Shown: positions 31,485 through 44,411, numbered from the stretch's first letter. The stretch: DNA of 64,000 nt from Uloborus plumipes (GCA_038373865.1 JAXGGA010002827.1:1-64000); one strand, 5' to 3'. Numbers and translations: made by a program. Notes: a model not told the origin generated them from the letters alone.

Positions 31485-33332
31485 ATGGAGCACAACTCTG
31501 TAGTCAGCTCAAACGCAACCGGAGAACTTAAAATCACTCTGGTTCTTGTCATCAATGCGAGTTTTAGCTGGTTGGAAAAACCAGTGAAGTCCTTCATTTC
31601 TATTAATGTGATAGTCTGCATTGCACTTGGTTTATTGGCGGCATCGGCAATTGTAATGAACATGTGCCTAATGTTTTCAATATGCTGCAGCAGCAGTCTC
31701 AAAAAGCTGATTTTAAACCAGTGTGTGTCTTCAATATCTTTGGCTTGTTTGTTGGATTCTGCAATCAACATACCAATGTCTTTGTGTTATTTAAAAAATG
31801 GCATTTGGCTGTTAGGCACGGAAATGTGCGAGATCAATGCAGCCTGCAGTTTGTTAATTAGTTTGTTGATTACATGGAGCATCTTCTGGATGTGCACTGA
31901 ACGGTGGTTATCTATGGTCAAACCTTCAATATCTAAATGTTTTTACGCGGTATGCAAACGACCTATTGCCGTGTTTACAGTTGCTGTCGTTTTCACTGCA
32001 GCAACCTTTCTTTTAATATTTGGGTATACAGAAACTCGTTTCTTTCCTAATCGTGTGTCTTGTTCGACCGTTACTAATGGTGATGTGTATTATAAATTAT
32101 TAACTATTACTTCTTACGCATTTCCTATTTGTGCATCTGTACTGACTTTATCATATGCCTTCATCAAAAATTGCAGAAACATTAGGACCATAAGTATTCA
32201 ACGAAGTGAATTGTCTTACGCGGAGTTATTTTTCGAAGAAACGCACCTGTGGAACGAATGGCAAAATAGCAAATTTGTAGCGTCTGTTTTTGTGCTATTT
32301 TTTGTTCTGGACTTTCCATCCATCGTCAACTTAATTTCTTCCATTGCAACATCAAACACAATTTCATTGATTAATTTGAACAAACATAATTCCACAATTC
32401 GCATGTTTCTTCCAGTCACTCAAATCACATCTGCCGTGGAGAAACCGTTTTATTATTGCAAGTGCTCTTTCAATTTAATTTTTCCAGTAATGACTTTGAT
32501 ATTCCGAAAAGACATTCGCAGAAAACTTAATTTTATTTTGTCTTTCTTCAAAACGAACTCCAAAATTCTTAAATCTGATACGCGGGAGTCTCCTGATTCC
32601 GAAGCCAACACCGACGACTTTCTTGTGCCTCAAGTGTGGCGAAGGCGTCGCCTTTCTTCAGTTACTTCTCTAACATCACCCATTGTGTTTGGCAGCTCAA
32701 AACCACCCACTTTCCAGTTCCAACTTCTTGACTTGTCCTCAGCAATTAGTAAATGGAAAACTGAGTCGTACCACACTGAGTCAACTGAAAACAAAAGAAA
32801 CAGTAATATATTTTTTGAAGATATGTTTGAAGAAGATGAAGAATTTGACGATTTAGCTAGCTACCGAGATATGACAGAAGAAGAATTAAACTCTACAGAA
32901 CCCACTGAACAATCCATAGTAGTTTACGAAAATGCTATGCATTTTTCTGAGAAAGACTTTCAAATAATCCAATTACAAGATATTAAAGACTCTTCCGACA
33001 ACCAAGAAGTTCAGCAAAGCATAAAAGACAACTTAGAACTGAAACAATCGCAACATAGAATTAATAGAAATCGTTGCATCTCAAAATCCTTCACTCACAA
33101 CAGAGAAAGCAACATCGCTGTAAAACGAAGAAATTATCTGACTTATCCAAAACTGCCATCGACATCTAAATTATTGCTTGCACTTAACTCAAAATCACCT
33201 TCCACCGATTTAATAAGGGTGTTACAGGCAAGGCGCTCAAGATCTGGTTTAAACTCATGTAATATTCTTCCAAGAGGCACGGACGAATTGTTGGATTGCT
33301 CAACAGAATTCAAAGATATTGTTAGTTTATGA
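31485..33332 (+). CDS. Intronless rhodopsin-like (class A) orphan GPCR, 615 aa
   Basis: This is a predicted seven-helix receptor at the plasma membrane, coupling to G proteins; the ligand is unknown. The ATG is preceded by an in-frame TAA at 31461, so the start is well supported. N-glycosylation sequons lie at N10 and N24. Hydrophobic segments run at about 38-68, 75-102, 111-138, 158-180, 203-228, 262-288 and 307-340. Class A hallmarks are present but altered: D91 near the TM2 Asp position, C115 before TM3 and C193 in loop 2 for the usual disulfide, ERW (139-141) in place of DRY, and FVLDFP in TM6 in place of CWxP. No NPxxY is visible in TM7. A tail of about 270 residues, rich in Ser, Glu and Arg (RRRR at about 387), is long for the class. 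I cannot assign a subfamily. Confidence 0.82.
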   Translation: MEHNSVVSSNATGELKITLVLVINASFSWLEKPVKSFISINVIVCIALGLLAASAIVMNMCLMFSICCSSSLKKLILNQCVSSISLACLLDSAINIPMSLCYLKNGIWLLGTEMCEINAACSLLISLLITWSIFWMCTERWLSMVKPSISKCFYAVCKRPIAVFTVAVVFTAATFLLIFGYTETRFFPNRVSCSTVTNGDVYYKLLTITSYAFPICASVLTLSYAFIKNCRNIRTISIQRSELSYAELFFEETHLWNEWQNSKFVASVFVLFFVLDFPSIVNLISSIATSNTISLINLNKHNSTIRMFLPVTQITSAVEKPFYYCKCSFNLIFPVMTLIFRKDIRRKLNFILSFFKTNSKILKSDTRESPDSEANTDDFLVPQVWRRRRLSSVTSLTSPIVFGSSKPPTFQFQLLDLSSAISKWKTESYHTESTENKRNSNIFFEDMFEEDEEFDDLASYRDMTEEELNSTEPTEQSIVVYENAMHFSEKDFQIIQLQDIKDSSDNQEVQQSIKDNLELKQSQHRINRNRCISKSFTHNRESNIAVKRRNYLTYPKLPSTSKLLLALNSKSPSTDLIRVLQARRSRSGLNSCNILPRGTDELLDCSTEFKDIVSL

Positions 33333-33821
33333 ATGTTAACTGCTTTAAGACGCGTGTTAGTTTTACATTATACGAAATCATAGGAGAGTGACATGGGTTC
33401 AGGAATTTATTTTTACATTTTTTCAGACTCAGGAATGGGTGCCGCCAGAATTATATGCAGGATTGTGCACCCGCATGCAAATGGGTCCAAAATAACTTAC
33501 AATATTTTTAAAATTATTTTTTGAATTATTTTTTCATTTATTTTTATTTACATAATGATTCGTTTAAAATTTTCTTATTATTCCTTAATTCATTTATTTA
33601 TTATTGTTATTTTAGTTTCGCCCTTTTTAAATTTATTTCACTTAATTTTTGAAAGCTACGGGGGTGGGGGAGACACATAAACATGTTATTAATAATGTGT
33701 ATTATGTATTTTGCAATTTTAAAGTATTTTTTTGCTTCTCCCTGTTTAGTTAATTTTAGTTTTAAAAGTCAAGTGTTGAAAGTACATCCCATAATACCTG
33801 CACTCATTAATATAAACATGA

Positions 33822-33827
33822 AATAAA
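33822..33827 (+). terminator. Polyadenylation signal, probably of the GPCR gene
   Basis: aataaa about 490 bases beyond the stop, followed by a T-run from 33842. It would give a 3' UTR of about 0.5 kb. Confidence 0.5.
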
Positions 33828-34070
33828 TATTTTTCATTATGTTTTTTTTTTTTTTTTTTTTTGTAGTTTACGTATTTTGTACTTTGTCCTTAATAACAAT
33901 TTCTTTAAAAAATTCAATTATAACTTTTTATGATTGGAGTTTTTTTCCAAACGCTTGTGGCGTTCATGAGCTCAGGAGTTTTTTTTTTTTTTCTTTTTGT
34001 TATTAAGATTTAGTAAAAAAAAAAAAAAACGCTCATATCTAGTGACCATCAGGTATTTTATTTATATATA

Positions 34071-34893
34071 ACTAGCCGGGTACCCGGCTCTGCCCGGGTT
34101 TCTGCCGCATAATATATCTTTCAGTGAAACTCATTCATAATTTTTTCAACATTAAAGTGCACACCTATATACATAAATGGCTGTTTCTGTAAACAATGGC
34201 TATTTTTCGCTCTGGATATGGATAACTTAAAAAAACTGCATTACACATCCTAAATACAAATGCAAGTTACAAATAATGTTTAGGTAAATAGGAATTGTTA
34301 TAAGCTTGGTATATTAAAATAAATATATATTTACAGTATCAACCGCACTGGAGTCAACCATTTCCAAATATTGTACGTTAAATAAGTCCCATCATTACAG
34401 TTTCTATCCTTGTGACTCCATTTGTGAAAACTCAATTGGTAAAAACATCTGATGTGATTAAGACATTTCTTTGACTATAAACACTTTCCATTTTCTATGT
34501 GTTGCCAAAATCAATTCCCTTTTCATTGACCCCCTTAGCGATTATTGGCAGAAATGAATATAAAAATCCTAAGAAAGCAATAAATTTCATACTTACTCCA
34601 GAGAAGCCTTGGTTCAAAATTTTCATCGTGATTACCATTAATATTGTTGTTGCGAGGCAACCAAATTTTGCAAAAATGGGTTGAAAATTTAATCATTTAA
34701 TGGGGAAATGACATAAAATTTACTATTTTCCATAATAACTTTTTTAAGCTAAGCTTTTTAGAAATAAATTATAGCTTATCCTGCTCCCTGTTACTGTAGC
34801 TATCTATGGTGAAAAGTAGTTAAAATCGGTCCAGTAGCTTGGAAGATTACCCCGGACATACATACAAAAAGTACTCATTTATGTATATAGATG
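34071..34893 (+). repeat. Dispersed repeat copy, 'CGGCTCTGCCCGGG' family
   Basis: The head is actagccgggtacccggctc (34071 on) and the tail is ccccggacatacatacaaaa ending near 34893. It is about 820 bp and parallels 28768-29585. There is no coding capacity beyond a 61-codon ORF. Confidence 0.6.
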
Positions 34894-35276
34894 ATGAGCC
34901 ATTCAAAATTCAAGAGTGATTAAATCTAAATTCAAAAATAGGGAAAAATAATATACACACTCGATCTTCCATTAAAGTAATGGGCATTTGCGCTTCAAAA
35001 GCTGAAGAGGTTTTCTGCCGTAACGTGATTTGGAACTTTTCTTATTTTTCATTTTCATTATATATATAATGGACTCTTAGATTCGCATACCATGCCTTAA
35101 TATAGCCCTTTTATTTTGACTTATGACCATTTGGTTCTTGAATGGCTCAAATAGATTGATATAATGTAATTAACAGTAGAAATGTTTCTGCAAACTCAGG
35201 AGTAAAAAAAAGATATTTTATTATAACGTTTACAAATGCTTCCTCTTTACATAGTTAAACTAGAGAACATTTTTAA

Positions 35277-38109
35277 GAGCCATTATTTTGAAATTCAGAC
35301 AAGGTGTGGCAGTGACCATTTTTGATTTTCCTCATTTTTTTATATGTCAAAGTAGGTCATGAGAAATGAACATTCTGAAGTTTGCAGCCCCCCAAAAAAT
35401 TTTGTTCGCTCGGTAAAAATTCCCAAAGTTTGATGTTATGCAGCGCTTTTTTGGTAAAACGGCTGAAAGACGCATTTCAGTGCGCTGTAGTTTTTTACAG
35501 AAACGCCACCCCATGGTTATGTTTACATTTATTGATTGTACAATGTGTAGTTATGAGGACCCCATAGTTATTTGGGTTGGGGTGTGTTTCTTTCTTCAGT
35601 TAAGGGGCCGCAAAGTATGGTTTTTAGACCATTTTCGCTCGACTTTGAACTGCGTTATTTCCCTCCTAAAAGCAACCCCCGAAATTTTTTTAACATATAC
35701 TGAAAATTTATACTATGAAGAGAATATGTGGTACGAAAATTGTTTATTATTTCATTGCTTTAAAGAGAAAAAGTCTTAGACATTTTTCAAATTTTCAAAA
35801 TTTGCGGTTTTTTGATCGCATTTAACTCAAAACAGCAACTCTAGGGAGAAAAAGCTTTTATGGATTATGTAACCTACAGATGTGTAGAATAAAGTAAAAA
35901 AGAAAGTTGCGTGGGGTCTCGTCTCGTTTTCAAGAAAATAATTTTTTTTTGTAGCTCATTTTAATGCTTTTTTCTCATAGTAAAATGTGTCCATCAAGTA
36001 GGTCAAATCTGCTGAAACTCTAAGTATATAGTAAAGATATATTTAAATTTGTATAAGAAAAGAGAAAAATACTAAAAACACTTAATTTTGTCAAATTTTT
36101 TCATAATTTTTAGTTTTTTAATTGCAAGTAACTCAAAAAACGTGAAATCCTGAGACTATTATTGAATGCACATATTACTCTTTGAAATATTGGAAAAAGT
36201 AAATTCGGTGAGGTATCTTCAGATGTATTCTAGTGGGAGGTCACAAGGACCTCCCGAAAAGTTTCATGATCGAAAAATTTTGCTGATGATTCGGCAAAGT
36301 TGGAAACAATACTGCAACATTGAACTTTTCTATTTATTTATTTTTTACATGTTACGATTATTTTTTTATATTATATGATACCTAAATATGTGTAAAACGA
36401 CGTACAAAATAAAGCCGCCAGGGGTCTCTTCTAGTTTTACAGAGAAAAAAATGAAGCATATTTTAATGCGTTCTCCCGTAGTAAAATGTGTCCAGTATGT
36501 AGGTCAGATCTGCTAAAATTTAAAATACATGATGATAATTTATATATGTGTGTTTTATATTTGAGTGTATAGTAATAGTGAAAAAGAATCACAGCACTTA
36601 ATTGTGTCTAAATTTTTAGAACTTTTAGCTTCTTATTGCAATTATATTAAAAAAACGATAAATCGTTACTGAGGGAATTATTGAATTTACATCTTACTAG
36701 CTGGGCAATGACTGGAAATATTCGAGAAAGTAAATACTGTGAGGTATTTTTAGAGGCTCCCCAATGGGAAGTCAAAGGAGGTCACTGTGACCTCCAGAAA
36801 AATTTCATATTCGGAAAATTTTTATGAAGATTCGGCAACTTTAGAAACAATACTGCAACATAGAAATTTTCAATTTATTTATTTATTTTTTACATGTGGG
36901 CTTGATCGTATTTTATTATTCGGAAAAATTGGAAAATTCCTTTGGCAAATTAAGAACATCTTCTTGAGAAGTATAAGATACTCATGGGCACTGGAACTTA
37001 AATTTTTACAGAATACGATCAAGCACACGTGACAAAAATGTATCATTAAAAAATCTCAATGTTGCAATAGTTTCCAAATTTGCCGAATCGTCAGCAAAAT
37101 TTTTCGATCATGAAATTTTTCGGGAAGTTACTATGACCTCCCAATAGAATACATCTGAAGAGACCTCACCGAATTTACTTTTCCAATATTTCAAAGCTAG
37201 TAATATGTGCATTAAATAATAGTCTCAGGATTTCACGTTTTTTGAGTTAATTGCAATTAAAAAACTAAAAATTAAAAAAAAATTAGACAAAATTAAGTGT
37301 TTTTAGCCTTTTTCTCTTTCCCTATACAAATTTAAATATATCATTACTATATACTTAGAGTTTCAGCAGATTTGACCTATTTGATGGACACATTTTACTA
37401 TGAGAAAAAAGCATTAAAATGAGCTACAAGAAAAATTATTTTCTTGAAAACGAGACGAGATCCCACGCAACTTTTTTTTTACGTTATTTTACACATCTGT
37501 AGGTTCCATAATCCATAAAAGCTTTTTCTTCCTAGAGTTGCTGTTTTGAGTTAAATGCGATCAAAAAACCGCAAATTTTGAAAATTTGAAAAATGTCTAA
37601 GACTTTTTCTCTTTAAAGCAATGAAATAATAAACAATTTTCGTACCACATATTCTCTTCATAGTATAAACTTTCAGTATATGTTGAAAAAATTTCAGAAG
37701 GTTGCATTTAGGAGGGAAATAACGCAGTTCAAAGTCGAGCGAAAATGGTCTAAAAACCATACTTTGCGGCCCCTTAACTGAAGAAAGAAACACACCCCAA
37801 CCCAAATAACTATGGGGTCCTCATAACTACACATTGTACAATCAATAAATGTAAACATAACCATGGGGTGGCGTTTCTGTAAAAAACTACAGCGCACTGA
37901 AATGCGTCTTTCAGCCGTTTTACCAAAAAAGCGCTGCATAACATCAAACTTTGGGAATTTTTACCGAGCGAACAAAATTTTTGGGGGGGCTGCAAACTTC
38001 AGAATGTTCATTTCTCATGACCTACTTTGACATATAAAAAAATGAGGAAAATCAAAAATGGTCAATGCCAAAATTTCCCTTTTTTGTTCGATTTTCAAAA
38101 TAATGGCTC
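35277..38109. mobile_element. TTAA-flanked foldback element with about 1.05 kb inverted arms
   Basis: The arms 35277-36326 and about 37058-38109 are inverted copies with scattered differences. The tips read gagccattattttgaaa and its complement, and TTAA flanks both ends (35273-35276, 38110-38113). Matching small ORFs in the two arms (35382-35567 + and 37810-37995 -) simply reflect the symmetry. The centre has its own hairpin (cttgatcgtatt at 36900, aatacgatcaag at about 37011) and a second degenerate copy of the inner arm segment (about 36690-36890). No transposase is recognisable. TTAA targets suit piggyBac or Kolobok groups, but the tip does not begin CCC, so the group is open. Confidence 0.88.
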
Positions 38110-38648
38110 TTAAAACCAATTAACGTCCGTCGAATGGGGTATTTTTGTGCCACCATGGGTTGAGATTGTGCGACATCATATGTACTTCACCCATTTAAAA
38201 GAAGTTAATTTAAGTAAGTATTAAATAGGTTAAGTTAAATTAGGTAAAGGCAAGTAATAAGGCAAAGTGTGGCACATTTTCCAGCCTTCTGTCTGCTGTG
38301 AAAACGGCCCCTCTTTCGTATATTTATGCCAAAATGCACAATCTCAACTCTGCTTTCACGAAGTCATTTCGTTCTACGGTAAGTAAGAGAGCAATAATAT
38401 TTATGACTATCTGTGGAGTATCTGATAATTATTTTGTCAGTGTTGTGCCTTGTTTAACAGCTAAATATCTAATACTAATTCAAAAATGCGGGTGACATAC
38501 TAAACCACAGTCTTACGTCAGAATTTGAAGATTTAACTCAGTTATAGCATATTATCATTCCACAAGTTGCTACACGAAATTTGTTTTCAAATTTTTATAT
38601 TTCTTTCAAAAACAGAATTCTACCACAATGTTAAGAGACCTTTCTTAA

Positions 38649-40822
38649 CCCATTAATGCCTGACATTTTTTTTCCCAAAGATATTTTGTACACTGGTTAC
38701 AAACAGTGTTTAATGGACAGGAAAAATAATTAAAAAAATATAATGTCAAAAATAATTGTTTTATTAAGGAAAGAAAAAAAGTCCCTTAAAAGTTCCGATA
38801 GACCCCAGAGGGTACACACTTTTTTTACTAAATTTTTTTTCTGTCTACGATATAATATTCAAAAAGACATTTTATAAGAAGAAATAAAATCAGCAATTAA
38901 CATAAACTGGGAAGCTGGGAATAACTTTGAAAACTTAGTTTTTTTTCTTGAGATTGTGAACGATGTCATTTTTGATAAAGATCACATTAAAACCGCTAGG
39001 GTCAGGTGGGGTAAAATGGGTCAAAAAAGAGCAATTTTACAATCAGGCATTGACAGCAAAAAATATATTGATTCAATCAGAGAATAAACTGCTCAGGATA
39101 TGCAAATGACTCTTCCTCATAACATTTAAAGTGAAATATCTCGGAAAAAACAAAATATTGATACTGATAAATAAGTTTGAAAATGTGTTGTCAATGACTC
39201 ATAGCGTGGGGTAAAATGGGTCACTAGTGGGGTAAAATGAGCCATGCTTTAAAGGATTGGATTTCATGATTTATTGAATAGTAGTTTGATACTTTTATTC
39301 ATTAATGAGAAAACAATTAGTATATAAACATTTCTAGAAAGCAATATAGTCCTCTCGATTCATCTCAGGGCCAGGAATGTCTAGCACTGTTTACGATGCA
39401 TCATCCTTCCAAACACCATCTCTCTCCGGGAATAAAAAATGTTCACTGTATTTTTAAGTTTTATTATTGCACGTTATTCTACATTATGGGGCAGATTGAT
39501 GGCATGAAAATATGCTTTTTTGACTTTTTTCTCAAAAGACTTAACTTGTTCCCACTTTTCAACTGCTAAAAGTTGCCATCAATGCACTTCGATTCAGTAA
39601 TGAATTTCTTTCAAAGAAAAGGTTTATTTATTATTTATTTTTTTTGCGTCTGTGTGTCAGTTTAATTGGTTTTTTATCTCTTTAGGCTTTTTCAGATTGC
39701 AATCTTTTCAATATTGTCAAGCTTGTTAACATTTCACAAGTTTCTTTCTGCATGTGCGTAATTTTCTCGTTTAGTAACTTTTAAACTTTCTTCTTTACTT
39801 TTGGTTAATGGTGTATGTGAGAGTGTGCTTATAATAGAAGTTTTAATATGCATTTAAATAAAACACATGCTTGACTTGCTAATATCGAAGAAACAGCCTC
39901 ACTTGTTGTTCAGATCTTAAGTGTTGATTTCGTTCCTTTAACTACATTATTTAAACTCAGCTCTGTAGAATGTTTTTCTATGATTTGGTTGCCCAGGCTC
40001 TTTGGAGAAAATAAACCACTTTTGCTTCATTTCCTAACAACATTTCCCGAAGAAGTTCATCGAGCAAAAGCTGTGCTCTTAGTTTTGGATTTTTGATTTA
40101 ATTTAATTATTTTGCGTTACAAATTATATATTTGTGCATCAAATGAATGTCTGAACAATATATTATTTGTTTTAAATTAGCATGTACATACATGACACCA
40201 GAACATGAGTTAATTAGCAGAAAATATGATTAGCTCTTTAGTATATGCTAAGCCTAACTTAAGGCGAAAGATGACCCATTTTACCCCACGCTTGTTTTAA
40301 TACTACAAAAAATTCAGTTTTGCTGTTTTTTCTTCACCATTTTAGGAAGTTATTCCTGAAAATGTGCTCTATGCAGTAGGTTAAAAACTTAATGTGTATT
40401 TTCATTGAATTTTTTTTAAAACAAAAGTTTTTATGATGAAAACAGTTAAGCTTCTTTTAAGAAAAACACTTAATCGCTAGTATCTGTAACTTTAAAGTGG
40501 AAGTTGCACCTTATTTTGCATCTGAAATGTTGCCTGGTGTCAGAAATACATAAAAATGGCAACACAGAAAGAAAATATTATTTGCACAATTTTTAAGGAA
40601 TTTTCTAAAGATCCTGACCCATTTTACCCCGTGACCCATTTTCCCCCACTTGACCCTACAGAACACACTTTACAATGGTTATGTGCTGCGATCTGTTAAT
40701 AACGAATTGAAACAATACCAAGCTACTAATTGAACACTATTATTTATTTGAAATGTTCATTTTGGGGAAATTCAGACCCTTTTTTGGACCGTCCCTAAAA
40801 AGGGACGCTAGGCATTAATGGG
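38649..40822. mobile_element. piggyBac-like MITE, split by a later insertion
   Basis: The ends are cccattaatgcc and ggcattaatggg, flanked by TTAA at 38645-38648 and 40823-40826, as expected for piggyBac-type elements (TTAA target, CCC tip). Without the nested insertion it would be about 515 bp with no coding capacity. It depends on a transposase supplied elsewhere. Confidence 0.85.
38999..40656. mobile_element. TA-flanked DNA element with repeated 'GGGGTAAAATGGGTCA' subterminal motifs
   Basis: It starts gggtcaggtggggtaaaatg and ends with a near-complement; TA at 38997-38998 and 40657-40658 is the likely target duplication. The tip motif recurs inside both ends (forward at about 39212 and 39229; reverse at about 40272 and 40618). 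No transposase-like ORF is seen in its 1.66 kb. It lies inside the piggyBac-like MITE, so it arrived later. Confidence 0.85.
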
Positions 40823-41221
40823 TTAAACTATATAAGTTAAAATAAGGTATGATTTTTAAATTTCCCAGTTATAGGATATTGCATATTGCTAAACTCTTCT
40901 TGTCAACGTAACCTGAAAGTGTTTAGTTATATATTCTGACCAAAATTTTATTTTTTATGTGAATATTTTTGTATACTGCACATGCAGTATACAAATGTAT
41001 GTATACAAGGCTGTATGTATACAAGGCTGTTTTAACCACACATTAAAATGTTCAAAATGAATCATAACACCAATGTGACATCTTATTAGAATCATGCATC
41101 TCATATAGCTAACGAGAAAATTCAGTGCATACGAAAGAAATGTTGTTTCACAGAAAAGAAGTATTCACCTTCTGACAATAAATTACAATAGCAACATTAC
41201 ATTTTCATGCAGTGGTGAATC

Positions 41222-41275
41222 TAGCAGGGAGGGAGGGGGGTCACGTGCCTCCCCCCCCCCCCACCCCCCTCATAG
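41222..41275. repeat. G-run / C-run low-complexity tract
   Basis: A G-rich stretch (gggagggagggggg) is followed closely by long C-runs. It could form alternative DNA structure; homopolymer lengths here are unreliable. Confidence 0.7.
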
Positions 41276-41689
41276 TTTCCTCCAGAAGCAAAAACACATA
41301 TTTGAACAAAAAAGTCCAACTGAACTGTCTGTGTCGTGTCGATGTCTCTTAAAACACATTCCAGAATCTCATTAAACTTTTTCAAGAAAAAAACTCAGTG
41401 GAGGAAGGGAGGTTAACTTTTTATTTTTCAGCTTCCCTCCCAAAAACTATTTTCGTATCCACTCCTGATATTGTTTCCGATGCACCTTGAGAACAAAGCC
41501 GCTTGCGATTTATTTATAAAAGTTGTATAATATAGTACACGCTCGTTTATCCGGCCCAACTGGTACTTAAGGCAGGGGCTTAGGAACCTGGAATATATCA
41601 GTAGGGCTTAGCTCCCGGGAAATTTTTCTTACTGCAACTTTTATAGCACATTTTTACCTCAAGCCTGTTTCCAAAAATGTGATCTACAG

Positions 41690-42000
41690 TACTGTGCATA
41701 TTAAATGGAACAAACGTATTTTTTAAGAATTGCTCCATCCTCAGGAACTTCGCCACATTATCAAAAGTCCAAAATTGCGTTTCTAAACCTACAATTTAGA
41801 AAAATATGCCCGGGATGATTTTGCTACCCCAGTTCTTGCCCCTAATGTGACCAAAGATGGCCTACAATTCGCTTTTAAGACTTCTATTTCAAAAAATTTC
41901 TATCCTCTAAAGTCACCAAAAATCTTCTAAAGTCATTGTTTTAAAATTACCATTTGAAAATTTTTCCGAGGGAGAAGTTTGAGACTTCCTATTTCTGAGC
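41690..42000. repeat. Degenerate repeat family, locus 1
   Basis: Loose repeats of about 100 bp built on phrases such as aaaattgcgttt, aaagatggcctacaattcgc and acttctatttcaaaaaat. The same phrases recur at 51260-51560 and 62285-62690. Confidence 0.5.
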
Positions 42001-43212
42001 TAATATACCTAAAACTAAGTTCATATTAAAAATGTAAAAGTGTACTTAAATTTATCATCTTTCTGACCAAAGAGATATTAGTAATGCTTTTAAATTACTT
42101 TTATTCACAAAACATGTCAAATGAAAAATTAATGACTTTATATTTGAGCTTGTTCGTAAAGAGTGAAAAAGTGTGTCTTCGTCCCCCACCCCAGAAAGTG
42201 CCAATATCTGGCATTGCGTCGCACCGGGCTCCCCTGTTTTTACAAAGTTCCTACGCCACTGACTAAAGGTAATCCGGAGATTAGAAAATCCGAATCATCC
42301 AAGTAATAAGCAAACAAATCCTAAAAAGAGCTAAGTCAAGCTCAACTAAGATGATAAAAAAACATGCTTCATAAAAAAATTACACAGAATTGTTTACCAG
42401 ACATTAAAAGATGCAAACGTCATTTTCATAGTTCCAGTTTTTAACAAATAATTGATCACTACCTTTGTTTTCAAACACAAGTGTCGTTTGAATGAAACGC
42501 TGTCACGCAAACGCGTGCAGCGAGACACATGGCAACAATAAATATTTATTCAAAAAAAAAAAAAAGAACGCTACGCAAAGCAGTGAATGCTTGCCAGACA
42601 TTTGCAAATAGAAGTTCGTTGTCCAATTTATAGTGCTAAAGCAAATTTTACTATCATAAGAAAAAGCTCTAAAAATTATATTTAGGTCTGTTCCACAAAA
42701 AAGCAGTCATTTTGTGTCGCATGAGACAGTTCATACTAGGGATGTACCAATTTATCGGCCCCTTTGTCGATTATTTGAAAATTTGGCCTAATTTCGCCGA
42801 TTAATCGGCAGAAAAATATTTTTTAAATATTATTTTTAAAGCGTACCTTCAATAAGTAATTATGATGATTAAATTTACCAATAATAAATAATTTTCTGCA
42901 AAAATTACTATAGCATGCATTATGGAAGTGTACAAAGTGAAAGCAAAACAAATAGATCAGAAAGTACGTAAAACTGAATGAAATATTAAAACATAACCTT
43001 CACAGCTGATATTTACGTGACGGACTTGGAATGTGATAAAGGAAATATATTAGTATTTCATTGTATTTAAAATTGATCAAATTCTGCCTATTGAGCGGAG
43101 AAATTTTTTTTTTTATCGACAGTTACTTCAAGTATGCCTTGAACAAGAATTTCTCATGAAAAAAATATAAACTTTAGTAATTAACTTTATACAAACACAA
43201 GAATTATATGTA

Positions 43213-43391
43213 CAGTCGAACCCGCTTAAAGGAATAGCCATTTTGCCACGAAAAAATATTCTAATAAGCGGGATATTAAATTTATCCGGGATGAAAATAA
43301 TGCATTTCAATGGTTTGGTACATTCATTGAAAACGTATTACATTAAGCGGGATATTTCTTTAAGCTATATTCTAATAAGTGGGCTCGACTG
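43213..43391. mobile_element. Tc1/mariner- or pogo-type MITE
   Basis: A 179 bp element with tips cagtcgaacccgctta and an imperfect complement, flanked by TA (43211-43212, 43392-43393). Inner copies of ctaataagcgggatatt-like text occur in both orientations. It has no coding capacity. Confidence 0.82.
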
Positions 43392-43541
43392 TAGTACGAA
43401 AATGTAGTTGAGAAAAAAAAAGACAAACCTGTAAATGGAAAAATTTTAAATCTTTATAATGGAACGAAATATAAAACTAGCTGTCGTGGCCGTCACGAAA
43501 CTTTCTTCTATATCTATCTTATGAATTCCGGTTACAAAATA

Positions 43542-44411
43542 CAGGGTATCTGCTCAACCTGGACTTTTCAATTCCATGACTTTCCCTGACTTTCCATGAC
43601 TTTTGTGAACTATTTTCCATGACTAAAAAAAAAAAAAAAAAAAACGAACTCTGCTTTGTTTTTGGAAAATTATGCACTTAATATTCTATCTTGCAAAGCA
43701 AATGACCAAACATGGCGACTGCGTTTCACAGCAACAGAAGTCCGTTAGCTTTTGAGGTCAAAAAACGATCTTTTCCTACCTGAGGCGAAATCTGACTTCA
43801 AAACGGAACTCGTTGAGTTCCTGCCCCCCCCCCCCCTACCTACACGATTCTTTAAAATTCAATATCGTTTTTTAATTTGTTTTTCTTTTGCATAAAACTC
43901 CTCGAAAGAAAAAGATTCAAACAAGGTTTAAAAGAAAAAGGAATCAAATGAAGCGGGTAGGGGGGGCGGGAGGAGACCAAATGTAAAAGGTAAATCTGCC
44001 TATGCCGCGGAAAAAAACATCGAGTCTATCTTTTTGTCGTTCAAAGTCATATTTTATCAGATGACGGAGTCCGCGCACATGCGCAGTTACACAAAATTCG
44101 CCGCTCACGGTTTTAACGTTGAGAATTCATGATTGGTCAACACAATGCAACTTGTTGGAAATTGTAATTGACAAATCAGATTGCACCCAATAACGAAGTA
44201 GAATGACGGCGAAAGTGTTTTCGTTCTTCCGAGATCGCGGGAAAATTTTCAATCGGTCCGGAGCGCTAAAATCCATGATAAACAGTCAGTTTCCATGACT
44301 TTTGGACATTTTTCGCTGAAATCCATGACTTTCCATGACCAATTTCGATCATATTTGAAATCCATGACTTTCCCTGACTTTCCATGACTTTCCATATGCG
44401 CGGACACCCTG
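43542..44411. mobile_element. hAT-like non-autonomous element with 'CCATGACTTT' repeats
   Basis: The tips are cagggtatctg and cggacaccctg. Both ends carry degenerate tandem copies of a roughly 10-12 bp motif (ccatgactttcc), forward at 43573-43622 and 44285-44395. An 8 bp duplication is not clean: acaaaata on the left against aaaataaa on the right. It resembles hAT elements beginning CAGGG. The interior is non-coding. Confidence 0.65.

Noticed and set aside
35382..37995. Mirror-image ORFs (61 and 113/81 codons) in the foldback arms
   Set aside because: The duplication is explained by the inverted arms, and the peptides show no domain.
38159..38347. Inverted pair gttgagattgtgc / gcacaatctcaac
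   Set aside because: A perfect 13 bp pair, but the flanks do not extend it and no target duplication was found; a MITE cannot be supported.
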